Shown here in pieces: positions 24,001 through 35,727 of a stretch of DNA of 64,000 nucleotides. Both the position numbers and the translations under genes were made by a program. The stretch lies in the NCBI GenBank assembly GCA_036023115.1, contig JAYKKT010000088.1, forward strand, positions 3,797,001-3,861,000, read 5' to 3'. This stretch comes from Brasenia schreberi. Lineage: Eukaryota > Streptophyta > Magnoliopsida > Nymphaeales > Cabombaceae. Positions within the stretch are counted from its first letter, which is position 1; every line of letters starts with the position of its first letter. Below the pieces are notes generated by a model. That model was not told the DNA's origin, did no database searches, and saw nothing but the letters and a program-made list of their open reading frames with translations.

Positions 24001-24984
24001 GTCACCGAAAGCTTGGTTTGAGAAATTCAGTAAGGGAGTGTGCAATCTGGGGTACCAAAGGAGTCTCAATCATCATACTATTTTTTTCAAGAAATGTACA
24101 AAATTATATATTCTTTCCGTCTATGTTGATGACATCATTGTTACAGGGATGACATTGAAGAAATATCAAGGTTAAAAAGAAATCTTCATAGATTATTTGA
24201 CCTCAAAGACTTGGGCCGACTCCACTATTTCTTGGGCATAGAGGTGTTATATTCCATCCAAGGCATATTCCTAACTCAGAGAAAATATACCATGGATCTC
24301 CTTAAAGAAACAAACATGCTAGATTGTAAATTAAGTGACACTCCTATACAAGTAAATCATAAATTGTTCATTGGTGACAGTGAAGAGTTCAGAGACATTC
24401 ACAAATATCAGACTTTAGTCAGCAAACTTATATAAACTCGTCCAAATATTACTTATGCAGTGAGCATTATGAGCAGATTTATGCATTCTCCTACCAAGAA
24501 TCATATGGATGCAGTGTATAAAATTCTTTGATATCTTAAATCAACATTTGGCATGGGTCTACTTTATTCCGATGCAAACTGGGTTGAATCTAAAGATGAC
24601 CGCAAATCAACTACAGGTTATGTTACACTACTTGGTGAGAATATTATATCATGAAAAAGTAAAAAACAGATAGTTGTTGCCAGATCTACAGCTGAAGCAG
24701 AATATAGAGCGATAACTTAAGCCATGTGTGAAGAAAAATGGGTATCTTCATTGATCAGTGAACTTGGATTTACTTTTATTCAGCCTATACCACTATATTG
24801 TGACAGCAGTGCAACAATTCAGATGGCTTTCAATCCTGTATATTATGAAAGAACCAAACATATAAAAATTGACTGTCACTTCGTTAGAGAGAAGATAACT
24901 AATCAAGAATTCAAATTGGAGTATGTTAAATTAGCAAAACAGAGGGTTGATTTTTTTACTAAAGCTCAAGGACACATTATCTAA
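21030..24984 (+). pseudogene. Copia-1 gag-pol, broken
   Basis: Gag opens near 21045 (LDGRNFLEWSMSVEL) and carries a CX2CX4HX4C knuckle at 21768-21809. The protease site is changed from DSG to DLG (22038). Integrase shows the HLWHCRLGHLP region (about 22430), HSDIWG, SDNGGE and QQNGIVERKNHH. Reverse transcriptase shows GCKWVFTIKYKADG (about 23730) and YVDD (24122-24133). RNase H shows TAEAEYRAIT (about 24690) and the C-terminal block with YERTKHIKIDCHFVREKI. At least eight breaks separate these blocks. The best blocks are at 22776-23147, 23305-23868, 23936-24435 and 24724-24984. Confidence 0.92.
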
Positions 24985-25025
24985 GTTGGGTGTTCTCAAT
25001 ATCCTTCACCCAACTTGAGGGGGAG

Positions 25026-25323
25026 TGTTAGAGATTGATAATTAACAATCGTTAATGGTCTTAGTGTAGCTTATATCCATTTAGTAATACTTAAGTATGA
25101 TTAGGGCAGTTTAGTCATTCAAGTTAGATAACTTATAAATAAGTAGATTAGGTTTAAGTCTTTTAACGTGAAAGAGGCTGTGTAACAGGCAGAGGAGGAG
25201 ACGACTTTCAGTCTTTTGGGGCAGATTGGAGGCAGTCTTTTGGGGCAAATTGGAGGAATGCCTCCAATCTACCAATATCTGTAAGTTTTCAATACTTTCA
25301 TTCAATAATATGATTTTGTAACA
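25026..25323 (+). repeat. 3' LTR of Copia-1
   Basis: 298 bp, 20 bp longer than the 5' LTR mainly because a piece containing CAGTCTTTTGGGGCA is doubled (about 25208-25256). Other differences between the two LTRs are scattered substitutions, so the insertion is not recent. Confidence 0.95.
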
Positions 25324-25348
25324 CTATAAGCATTGGTTTTTGGAGCAT

Positions 25349-27192
25349 CATACCTGTAACAACAACAACTAAGCCTTTTCCCATACTAGACGGGGTCGGC
25401 TACATGGATTCTTTGTTTCCACAGATCCCTATCGTGTGCCCTGTTAGCAGTTAACTCACAATAAGCTAGATCATTCTTTACTGTTTCTTTCCAACACTTT
25501 TATGGTCGTCCTCTACCTCTTTTAATACTTTCCAAATTTAGTTTTTCATACCTTCTTACAGGTTCTTCTCTTGATCTTCTTTCTATATGTCCAAACCATC
25601 TTAAACGATATTCTCTCATTTTATCCTCTATTGGTGCCACTCCTAATTTGTCACTCATCCATCTCAACATCTTCATTTCTGTCATAGACATCTTTTGTAC
25701 ATATTGATGATTAACTGCCCAACACTCAGAACCATAAAATATGGCAGGTCTAATCGATGCTCTATAATATTTACCTTTTAACTTTAATGATATCTTCTTA
25801 TCACAAAGAATACCTGATGCTCCTCTCCATTTTAACCAACCAGCATTAATTCTATGCGTAATATCTCCATCAATTCTTCCATCACTCTAGAAAATTGACC
25901 CTAGGTATTTAAAACTTTCCTTTGGGGGTATGCAATGTATGCCAATTTTAATTTCTATGTCCTCTAAAGTAACCAAATGATCAAACTTACATTCCATATA
26001 TTGTGTCTTTGTTCTACTAAGTCGGAGGCCTTTGCTTTCTAATGTTTCTCTCCATAGTTCCAATTTTCTATTAACTTTTTCTTTAGACTCCTCCACTAAC
26101 ACAATGTCATCTGCAAATAACATACACCAAGGTATTTCATCTTGAATATGTTTTGTTAACTCATCCATCACCAATATAAATAAGTATGGACTTAAAGTTG
26201 ATCCTTGATGTAACCCAATATTAACTTCAAAGAAGTCTATCATTCTTTATGAGTCCTCACACATGTTTTTGCACCATCGTACATGTCTCTTATAAGGTTA
26301 ATGTATGTCAATGGGATACCTCTTTTTTCCAAAGTTCTCCAAGGAACCTCTATCGATACCCTATCATAAGCCTTTTCTATATCAATAAATATCATATGAA
26401 GGTCTTTCTTTTTTGCTCTAAAATGTTCCATAAGACGTCTCAAAAGGTGGATCGCTTCAATAGTAGATATGTCTGGCATGAATCCAAATTGGTTCTCAGT
26501 TGTACTCGGTACTTGTCTTAACCTACGTTCGATAATTCTTTCCCACAATTTCATAGTATGACTCATTAACTTGATACCTCGATAATTCGTACAATTCTGA
26601 ATGTCTCCCTTGTTCTTATATATGGGTATAAGTGTACTCGTTCTCCATTCCTCGAGCATCTTTTGGTTTCTCCATATTTCATTAAATAGTCTTATGAGCC
26701 AAGTGATTCCTATTTCTCCTAGTATTTTCCAAACTTCTATAGGAATATTGTCTGGTCCTACTGATTTACCACCTTTCATATGTTTAAGAGCTTCTTTGAC
26801 TTCATTCTTTTGAATACGTCGGTAGAAATTGTGGTTTATATACTTTTGTGATTTGGCTAACTCTCCTAAGCTAATACTAACATCTTTATTTTCATTAAAA
26901 AGCTTATAAAAATAGTTTTTCCATCTATTTCTTATATCATTATTTGCCACTAGAATTTTTTCATCCTCGTCCTTGATGCATCTAACATAATTAAGATATT
27001 TTGTGCTACCATCTCCAAATCATAGTATCTACCACCTCCATTAGCTTACCGGATAATGTTCCAATATTCCAAGAACCAATACAAATCTTATTATCTAGGA
27101 CTAGCTTCCTTACCCCCCCCCCCTCCCACATCCGTCCATATTCAAAATGCGGAGACCCTCTCTGAAAATTATTCACCTCCATTAGCATCATA
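25349..27192 (-). mobile_element. RTE-clade LINE copy C, internally deleted
   Basis: The CAA-repeat at 25349-25360 marks the 3' tail. The reverse transcriptase is the best preserved in the window: 26240-26950 (236 aa, including [20 protein letters not shown] and [11 protein letters not shown]) and 25887-26243, with an intact FADD box (about 26110). At about 27000 the reading jumps from just upstream of the RT straight into the start of the endonuclease region (KICIGSWNIGTLSGKLMEV, 27010-27120). The linker and most of the endonuclease, roughly 1 kb, are therefore missing. It is not autonomous. Confidence 0.92.
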
Positions 27193-27349
27193 CCTGTAAG
27201 ATTGGTAGAATTCCAACCAATAAGGACTGGATTCCAATGTTCCAGTCATGTGGATTACTTCTATAAGTGATATTTAAAAGCAAATGCCCAAGAAGGTTAC
27301 TAGATTGATTTCCAGTTGACTCTACCAACTCCTTCTGTACACACCTATA

Positions 27350-27354
<5 letters not shown>

Positions 27355-27381
<27 letters not shown>

Positions 27382-27403
27382 GACAGAGAAAGAGAGAGAG
27401 AAT
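27355..27403. repeat. TA/GA microsatellite
   Basis: GT then TA runs (27350-27380) followed by a GA run to about 27400. No other content. Confidence 0.8.
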
Positions 27404-27485
27404 TAGATCCTGTCTTTGTTAACCCTCTTTGCAGAAGGTGGAAAGATCAATCAATCGCTGAATAGGATCCCATCCCAGGACCGTA

Positions 27486-27557
27486 TGGGACTGACAGGCT
27501 CAACACACAGCTTCCACCTTGACAGGGTGGTGTTCTGACCAATTGAACTACAATCTC
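27486..27557 (-). tRNA. trnD-GUC: Degenerate plastid-type tRNA-Asp(GUC) relic
   Basis: Read on the minus strand it matches the plant chloroplast trnD-GUC layout. The acceptor/D-arm start is GAGATTGTAGTTCAATTGGT, the anticodon arm CCACCCTGTCAAGGTGG with GUC in the loop, and the 3' end CAGTCCCA. About two bases are lost in the T arm and GTTCGA is destroyed, so the T-loop cannot form. Both the first and last acceptor bases are changed. It is best read as a nuclear insertion of organelle DNA that has decayed. A plastid-derived mitochondrial copy is the alternative source. Confidence 0.75.
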
Positions 27558-27559
27558 AG

Positions 27560-29400
27560 TTAAATGAGGTACATAGCTTACATTATTATGGTCTTTCATA
27601 TTTTTTCCCCATCATGGATCATATACCAAGAGAGATTTCTGTGTGTTTTGTGTGTGTGCGTATGATTTCGTGTCTGCATGCTTGTGGTGCATGTGCATGT
27701 GTGTTTGCTCAGTTGTTTATTTATGTATGCGCAGCTGATAAGAACCAGGATACCTGATTGTTGTTCGTACCTCCCTCTTTAAACATTTCCATGTTTTCCT
27801 ATATTGTACCCTCCACAACCCATACATATGTAGAACGTGTACAATGCATAAGAAACAAAGCGCAAGTTCCACTTCCAGGACAGGAAGCATCATTTGCATC
27901 CAATCATAGCTTAGATTGACAAGAAACATAAAATCTATCGAAATGATAAGAGCCAAAATTTGTGGTTTACCCATTTGATGTGTTCTATTTATTTCTCCTT
28001 TGGTTGAGATGCCTACACTTGATCTCTTTTTTAGGGACTATGCAAACTTGGGTAGTTGGCAACTTGGCATGTAGGGACTAGGAAACCTGAGAAGAGCCTA
28101 ATGGCCTTAATCTAGACCATTCTACTTGGTGTCACTGCAGCCCAGAGAAAAACACAACAAAATTGAACATAAATCCTAAAACCAATCGCAAAAGCAGAAT
28201 GATTTTTCATGATATTTCTAATGAAACTTATGTAAAACACATACAGCATATATCTAGGTGCATGCCTAGGCACCTACCTAGGTAACAGCCCTACTGCCTA
28301 GGTGGCTTAGGCAGACTATAATAGATTTGGCTAACTAGAGGCAGTAAAGATTATCCCCAGACTTCCTCATTTTGCTCTTCTGACCTTAGGTTAATTAAAC
28401 CTGTTGATATGTTCATCTGTTGAACCTTTTCTATTTATTTCTCTCTAGTTTTGAGGACAGAAAGAGGCTGCACATATAGAAGTTGTAGCACAGGTTGAGT
28501 ATTAGACTATTCTTCTAAAAAGAAAAGCAAAAGTGAACTTGTTGGAACTAAGGCACATTAAAAGACAAAAAGACTGCAATTTAGCAGGAAACGTTCATGC
28601 TATAAGAAAAATGCACATGTTTTGTCTTCAACACGAAAGTAAGGAAGAAGTTTCTGGGAGATAAGAGTTACAGCTCCATCAAGCTAAAGAAGTCACTTCC
28701 AATCCCAACCCCAGATTCCAAATACCAATCATCATGATATGTTGTTACCTTGAATACTCTTTGAGATGGAAGAACCACATGTTTCCTCGTTTCTCAACAT
28801 GTGTTTCACACTCTTAAATTTCGTATCATGCTTTTAGTAGTGGCCCAGTAGGTGCTTCAACTGAAGATTTTGAATGTGATGTTACCTTCTTTCCCTCGTA
28901 AGTGTATTTCAGGATTCAGCAGATCAGGAGTATCTCTGGTTGTAGGCATACAAATTAAGATTCCACACTCTGAAAACCCCACATGCTTTTATCTTCAGTC
29001 TAGTTGTTTCTTAAATTCGAACAGTACGTCTTCAATTTGGAGCACTTGCGGGTATTTATACTATGCAACTATCATTATCAAGTCTTGTATGATGTGAAAT
29101 GTGTAAGAAACACATAAAGTTTCACGATTCCCAATTTTACTTAACACTATTTGTGCTAATTGCATATAATTCTTAGCCACACACTTTTTTTTTTGAAATT
29201 AAGCATAGCTTCATGTTGTTTACCAAAAAGTGATCCAAAATCAAAATCAAGCCATATAATTCACATGCTCACCTTCGCTGATTATCTTGCAGTGAAGAAA
29301 CAGAAGAGGGTTTATCTATCGGAGGAAACTCCGGTGCTCACTGCCATTGTTAGTTTATCATGATCCTAAAAACTAGTGAAGCTGAGAGAATGTTTGAGAA
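27560..29400. other. Intergenic or intronic stretch, no gene resolved
   Basis: AT-rich sequence with a GT-rich patch (27640-27720) and a short CCTAGG-rich inverted patch (28255-28325, with GCCTAGGC and CTACCTAGGTAAC). It lies on the 3' side of the Abraxas-like gene and should contain its later exons, but none could be assigned with confidence. Confidence 0.4.
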
Positions 29401-29548
29401 CGCAATGCAGTTGAAAGAGTTTTTCGGGAAGGCAGTGATGCTGGAAGATACCAGGGTCAAAAATTCAAACAAGAGATTCACTCCGATCGAGAAAAGAAGA
29501 AACAGAAACTTCGTGCTCCCTGAAAATGACTATTTGCTTGAGATTTAC

Positions 29549-30409
29549 CTGGTCATGAAGCTTGGCATTGCTAGATTCCACACTGCGTGCCAAATTCTGG
29601 AGTTTAGAGAGCATCCGTTTGTAAAGATCCTCCAAATCCGCAGTATACTTCGCCGATTCGGCACCGATCAGCCTGCTGCTAACTGGGTCGGCTTCTTCTG
29701 GAACATTCTTTCTGCTGCTGTAACCCTGATTCTCCCTCTCGTCTTCCGTGTCCAACGAGAGCCAGGAGAAGGATGAAATCGGGCAAAAGACATCGTAATC
29801 GCCGCAAAATCCAGGTCCGACGTTGATAATATCGACGGATTTCGGGACGAATACGCCTTCCCGAAGGAACTCAAAGGCTCGATGCTCGTGTGTATGAATG
29901 GAAGATTGGGGAGAAACCGAGTCGGAGAGGAGAAGGAAGACACAGGGTGGTGCGCGCTGGTTCGGAGAGACTAGGCTTTTGCAGGAATTGAGAAGGGAAG
30001 AGGAGACCCCGAATTCGCGCATAGAGGGACGAAGGTGAGTGTTCCTGCGGCCGACGAACCATCCGATCAGTGAAGACGAGGACGTCCCGGCGTCAGAATC
30101 CGGTGGCTCCACCCGCTGCTGGGAGAGGAATCTGTTGAGGACGGGTAGGCGGAGTTGGCCGGAGGCGTTGTAGAAGCTCTGAGGGGAACCGGAGCAAAAA
30201 TATCCGTCGACTAATGCGACGCCGGGGGTTGGATCGGTGGAATTGTCGTAGTCGTCACGGAGTTTGGGGGCGGAGAGGTGGCGGATGTGGCCGAAGAGGA
30301 GGCCGTCGCAATCTCCATTACAAGACGCAACTCTTTGCATCAAAGAGGCCAAGATCGGGCCCGTGATTGATACCTTCTCCAAAGGAGCATCCGCACGGGT
30401 CTCCGCCAT
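29549..30409 (-). CDS. Abraxas-like (FAM175) BRCC36-complex scaffold, first coding exon
   Basis: ATG at 30409, 287 codons, ending CAG in front of a GTAAATC donor (phase 0). The MPN-like fold reads ITGPILASLMQRV, DGLLFGHIRHL, VDGYFCSGS, IGWFVGRRNT followed by LRPSMREF, then HTHEHRAFEF and INVGPGF. This is the order seen in Abraxas proteins, which lack the catalytic zinc residues of JAMM enzymes and bind BRCC36. The end of the exon (DLEDLYKRMLSKLQNLARSV) starts the coiled coil. Known role of the family: scaffold for a K63-specific deubiquitinase in DNA repair (BRCA1-A) or the cytoplasmic BRISC. No frameshift is seen. Downstream exons must lie below 29549 and were not resolved, so the gene is incomplete in this annotation. 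Confidence 0.85.
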
Positions 30410-30780
30410 CACTGCAAACCCAGAAAAATCGAATCGCTTCTCACTTGCGATTGGCGAACAAAATCTAGCAACTCGAAATTTCAGAAGTAGATAACAGAGA
30501 GAATCCGGGACAGGATCCTCCGATCGTTTGATCGATTTATTTCTTCTTGCTGGATTGATCGATCGTTGTCGTTGCCGATGATTCCGCGGGATTGTGTTTT
30601 GTGCAGAAGCAATCTTTTCCTGCGTTTTCTTGCGAAAGACGCCGGAGGTACGTTTATCGGATCACAGGGAAGGGAATGACCCGAGGTATAGCGACGATGA
30701 TACCAGAGGCGGTGTGGTCGGGATATCGTGTCCCGCGATCGGAGGGTTCATTTTGCAGTTTAGGGAGAACTCGACTTGAG
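30410..30780 (-). promoter_or_regulatory. Probable promoter and leader of the Abraxas-like gene
   Basis: GC-richer than its surroundings, with repeated ATCGATCG words at 30526-30565. No TATA box placed. Short plus-strand open frames here have no recognisable domain. Confidence 0.35.
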
Positions 30781-30939
30781 GCGGTCTAGGAGACGGGCTG
30801 GCTCAGGCCCCGTCCGACTTGTCCATATAACGGGCCGACGTAAGGTTAGGTCAGGCTTGTTTTACCTGGAAACGAGACACGAGAAACCAACTTTCGAAAC
30901 CCAGGAAACAACAAAATTACATAGCGGATAGCGAGGGTT

Positions 30940-31081
30940 TTAACAGAAGAAAGATGGTCCGTTTTGAACCGACTGAAACCAGAAACGTTGAAACTAGATT
31001 TAGAATCAGATCTGAAACAGAATAGGATTCGGTTCGGTTCCAATTTCAGTTTCTGTTAAGTCAAAATCAGAAGATATATAT

Positions 31082-31170
<89 letters not shown>
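30940..31170. repeat. GGTTCGG-rich repeat followed by TA and GA microsatellites
   Basis: A short member of the GGTTCCGG word family (30950-31060) abuts a TA run (31078-31139), which passes into a GA run (31140-31168). Confidence 0.7.
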
Positions 31171-31171
<1 letters not shown>

Positions 31172-31822
31172 AGAAAATTAGGGCTGCCTCCTTTTTATGA
31201 TAGAAAAAAAAATTAGGGCTGCTAGGCTCCTTTTTATGATAGACTAAAAGATTATAATCAATCTCATGAACGTTTACGATACAAGTCGTTCAACCGATTT
31301 CATTAGGACGTCAAAGCTCCCGACTCTCTCGAGTCTACGTCCTCCCCAATCTCTCTCGTCCCTCCAATCTCTCAAGCGACTTATGACCAATTTTTTCATT
31401 TAAAGCACACCATTTCTACACTGGTTAGCGAAATACCCTCGTTCTCCGCATCTGTAACGATGCATTTTCACTCGAGGAGACAGTGGATGGTGGTGCATCA
31501 GAGAAAGATGGAGAGGGAAGGATGGTGCAACACAGGAGTAGGGAGACAAGAAGAGGGAGAGAGAGATTAGAGATGACAAAAACTAGAGAGAGTCAAGAAC
31601 TCGGACGCCCTAGTGAGATCGATTGGACGACTTGCATCATAACATACCCAGTAATTTTAATCATTTTAATTTGCTTGGAATTCCCATATTTACCTACTAT
31701 TTTAATTATTTTAATTTGCTTAGAACGCCTCCACAAAACAAAGAATTCATAATGAATGAATATGTATGTGGCATGCACATATTCGAACACGCGTGAATTG
31801 GAAGCATGCATGTGTGTGAACA

Positions 31823-32032
31823 ATGTATTCATGTAGGAGAAACAGCGGTCTGTCTAATGGACTTGCCTGCAGATGCTGGATAGACATGATTGAGCAGCAC
31901 ATATTAAAACGCTCCGCACACGAAGCCTCATATGTGATGAAAGACACAGTAGCTGATCTACTCGCGGGCAAGGTGTGGCAGCTGCCTTGCCCAAAAATCC
32001 CGTACTACCAATTATTCAAAGACATTAGATAG
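31823..32032 (+). other. Unassigned open stretch
   Basis: An open reading stretch includes CWIDMIEQHILKRSAHEASY and ends YYQLFKDIR before a stop. An AG precedes it (TGCCTGCAG, about 31871). It reads more like real protein than chance, but I cannot place it. It may be the end of a LINE or an old exon. Confidence 0.2.
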
Positions 32033-32174
32033 ATCACCTGACTTTCACCCAAACGGACTCGCCCTCATCCCTGAAAAATTTCAGCTATTTCACTGCCACA
32101 AACCCCATAAGGTATATATATACTTCATCTAATATGGAAAAAAAACTTAGTTGTTGTATATATACTCCCCGTGT

Positions 32175-32480
32175 CACAATTGAGAACCCTTATTTCCGGT
32201 CCTTCAATCATAAGTGCTGCATTAGCTCATGCTTAGAACATAGGCGGGCCTACATGAGATGGGGTCGGTTAAATGGATTCTTTGTTTTCATGGAGTCCCA
32301 TCATGTGCCATGTTAGCAATTAACTCACAATTGAGAACCCTTATTTCCGGTCCTTCAATCATAAGTGCTGCATTAGCTCATGCTTAGAACATAGGCGGGC
32401 CTACATGAGACGGGGTCGGTTAAATGAATTCTTTATTTTCATAGAGTCCCATCATGTGCCATGTTAGCAATTAACTCACA
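32175..32480. repeat. Perfectly phased 153-bp tandem duplication
   Basis: Units 32175-32327 and 32328-32480 are near identical, differing at only a few bases (GATGGGG/GACGGGG, GGATTC/GAATTC). Each unit contains flanking sequence (CTTATTTCCGGTCC) joined to the 3' end of RTE D. The duplication therefore happened after the LINE inserted. Confidence 0.9.
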
Positions 32481-33402
32481 ATAAGCTATAGATCATTCTT
32501 TATTGTTTCTTTCCAACACTTTTGTGGTCATCTTCTACCTCTTTCAAATACTTTCAAAATCTAGTTTTTCATACATTCTTAAAGGGTTTTTTTTAATCTT
32601 TTTTCCATCTTAAATGATATTCTCTCATTTTATCCTCTATTTGTGCAATTCCTAATTTGTTTCTAATAACCTCATTATGTATACGGTCTTTCCTTGTACG
32701 ACTCAACCATCTCAACATCTTCATTTCTATCATAGACATCTTTTGTACATGATCATTAACTCCCAACACTCAGAACCATAAAACATGACAGGTCTAATTG
32801 CTGCTCTATAATATTTACCTTTTTACTTTAATGGTATCTTCTTATCATAAAAAATACCTAATGCTCCTCTCTATTTTAACCAACCTGCATTAATTTTATG
32901 CGTAACATCTCCATCAATTCTTCCATCACTTTGAAAAATTGACCCTAGTTATTTAAAACTTTCCTTTTGAGGGATGCAATGTCTGTTAATTTTAATTTCT
33001 ATGTCCTCTAAAGTAACCAAATGATCAAACTTACATTCCATATATTCTGTCTTTGTTCTACTAAGTCGAAAGCCATTAGTTTGTAACGTTTCTCTCCATA
33101 GTTCCAATTTTATATTAACTTTTTCTTAGACTCCTCCATTACAACAGTGTCATATGCAAATAACATACACCAAGATACTTCATCTAGAATATGTTTTGTT
33201 AACACATCAATCACTATTATAAATTAAAGTTGATTATTGATGTAACCCAATATTAACTTCAAAGAAGTTTGTCGTTCCTTCATGAATCTCCACACATGTT
33301 TTTACACCATCGTACATGTCTCTTATAAGGTTTATGTATGTCAATGGGATACCTCTTTTTTCCAAGGTTCTCCAATGAACATCCCTTGATAGTCTATCAA
33401 AA
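32250..33402 (-). mobile_element. RTE-clade LINE copy D, 5'-truncated and heavily decayed
   Basis: Minus-strand similarity to copies A-C runs from the 3' untranslated region (GGGGTCGGTTAAATG) through the end of the reverse transcriptase. No long open frame is left. The catalytic region reads FAYD. Homology stops near 33402 inside the RT. The 3' end is involved in the 153-bp duplication. Confidence 0.85.
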
Positions 33403-34915
33403 ACCCGAATCCAACAAAGATATCAAAAATTCAAATCTGAAAAAAGTTAGGGTTTACAAACACGATTGAGGAGATTTATGCAAAGCAACATCTCACCCTG
33501 ACTGCAATATGTACAATGGGCCGACAACATGGTACGTGAGTAATGCTCTGCCAAAACCAGCACTATTCTTTTCTTTTGGTAGTTAGCAACTAAGATAATC
33601 GTCTATCTATTCTCTTTCTAGTTTGCTAACTTTGTTTGGCAGTTTAAACCTCATTGCTGGTGAATTAAAATGGCAAATCGAAGTATAAAACATTTTGATT
33701 TGTAAGCCATGGGCCGTGACACATTAAAAGCCACAAATCTCACACTAACGATAGCGTTTCCCAAAAGTGGTGAGCAAGGCTTGTTATTAAAACAAGAAGG
33801 CAAATGGGAAAAACCTAAACAAAAACAAGTTCTTACAAAGAAAATATATCCAGCAACAATCGACTTGGCTCTGTTTGGACCATTTAAAGGCTACCTTGAA
33901 CCTTCTCATTTTAATTCAAATTCTTAAAGTCTTACATTTTCAATTTTTTTCCCTTTAAGAGAAATGCACTTGAATGAGAAAGAAGATATGTATTTCTGTA
34001 TGTGCATTGTTAACTCCATTACTTTGATATTTCTTAAAGCTGCTATGAGTTATCAATTTGAAAAGCAATTAAACAAGTTTTTATTAAATAATATAACATT
34101 TTTAGTTTTCTGTGTATTCTTAAAGCTGCATTGTTCGTTCCATTACTTTTATATTTGATGTTAAAAGTTATTATTTTGCTATAGATATCATGATAAAACT
34201 TTAAATTGCCAATATACCATACCATTTTAAATAGCATTATTATGTTCCAAAATGTGAAGAACTTTTAAATAATATTTTTTAAAATAACAATTTAATCAAT
34301 AAATAAGTTATTAAAACTCATACAAGTGCGCTTCACCCTAAAAAAATTCCTGGGGCTGCCACTGGCTTAGAACCAGTTGGAAAGGAACTGTATATTTGTT
34401 GACAACGTGCGTGCTGACATCAATTAGTCAGGCCCCCTCATCGGTGTTTGCCAAATCTCTTGGTGCCTTTGAAGCACAGAAAATAACAAAGCAAGACCTC
34501 TCTCTCTCTCTCAACAATAAATATTGTAGACGTTTGGGAAAGAATGCGAAAATGAATTATGAAAATAATGCCAATATGAATAAAGGGTTTAATGCAAGTT
34601 CTGCATTAGATCAATTCTATCAATAGTCACGACCCATGATTATTCAATCAAAACGAGAAATTGATCAAGAAACATTAGCATGTAGAACCACCTGAGACTA
34701 TGATCTCATTTTCACTTCCTTTCGGCAAAAGCAAGTTCTAAGAATTTATGAAAGAACTGCCGAACCATTATTAAATGCAACTGGGTGAATCTAAATTACT
34801 AACATACAACAGACCGCACCTAACTTTATGGATTAAACAATGCACTATTGTACAACAAACGTATATTTACAAAAAAATACAACACATGAACTGTACACTG
34901 TACACATTATGCAGC
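33403..34915. other. Intergenic stretch between RTE D and the SGR6-like gene end, no gene seen
   Basis: AT-rich. An open frame at 33709-33927 has no recognisable domain. A small repeat of TATTTCTTAAAGCTGC and TATTCTTAAAGCTGC occurs near 34030 and 34120. The right end would contain the 3' untranslated region of the SGR6-like gene. Confidence 0.4.
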
Positions 34916-35695
34916 TCACTTGAGTGAAGAGTTCGCCCTTATCAATGTACTCAAAGCAGCAGATGTAGTGGCGCGAACAATGGCTTCCGGCGACTGACTC
35001 ATTTTCCCAGTTAATAGTGCAAACACCTGATCAAAGAGCGGTCGAGGTCCAATAAAAATTAGTCAAGCAAGAAAACTCGAATTCCAACAAAAACACCATG
35101 TTCAAATTTAAACCTGGGTAAAATAAGAAGAAAACAAGCGTTGATCCTCTAAAAGTGACAGCAAGCATGCAGCAAAGTAAATGGCATTGGCCTGGATAAC
35201 TGGCCAAGGAGCAACAAAAACCTGTCCAGATAAACAAGGGTCAGTAGTGGAGATGGAAACAATTTCCTTTAAATTCATTGTAGACGATAAGCGGGAAGAT
35301 GCACGTGGACCTGAACTACAGATGCCAAGTAGGTATCAGCCCGAGCAGAAGCATGTTGAAGGAGGAGCTTCGTTATGCCTCTAACAAAGTCTTCATAATC
35401 ACTCCTGAAAGACATTTCCAATTTGCTTTCTCATCGATATAAAGAAGGAAACTGTTGAAAGATTTTTAACAAAGAAGCTGATTTCTAAGAACCATAAGGG
35501 AAAAGCGTTCGAAAGCTAGAAGACAGGAAAACATGACGTTCTCCCTACCTTTGATCCAAATTGAAAGGTGCACTCATTAGCAATGAGAAATCATTCACCT
35601 CCAACAAGGGTAATAGTTGCAAAAGAGTGTTCTGCACAGGATATCAATCAGTTTCAACACATGCTTATATGTACATATACGTATATATATACACT

Positions 35696-35727
<32 letters not shown>

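Larger units (their letters stand above)
20019..25323 (+). mobile_element. Full-length Ty1/copia retrotransposon (Copia-1), decayed
   Basis: 5.3 kb bounded by direct LTRs beginning TGTTAGAG and ending GTAACA, with a perfect 5-bp target duplication CTATA (20014-20018 and 25324-25328). A primer-binding site complementary to initiator tRNA-Met (TGGTATCAGAG, 20297) follows the 5' LTR, and a polypurine tract (TTGAGGGGGAG, about 25014-25025) precedes the 3' LTR. Domains run GAG, PR, IN, RT, RH as in copia. Multiple stops and frameshifts make it inactive. Confidence 0.96.

Noticed and set aside
27486..27557. Functional tRNA-Asp gene
   Set aside because: The T arm has lost bases and the GTTCGA core, and the acceptor ends do not pair properly.
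29360..29776. 138-aa plus-strand open frame overlapping the Abraxas-like exon
   Set aside because: More than half is the shadow of the minus-strand exon, and the remainder has no recognisable family.
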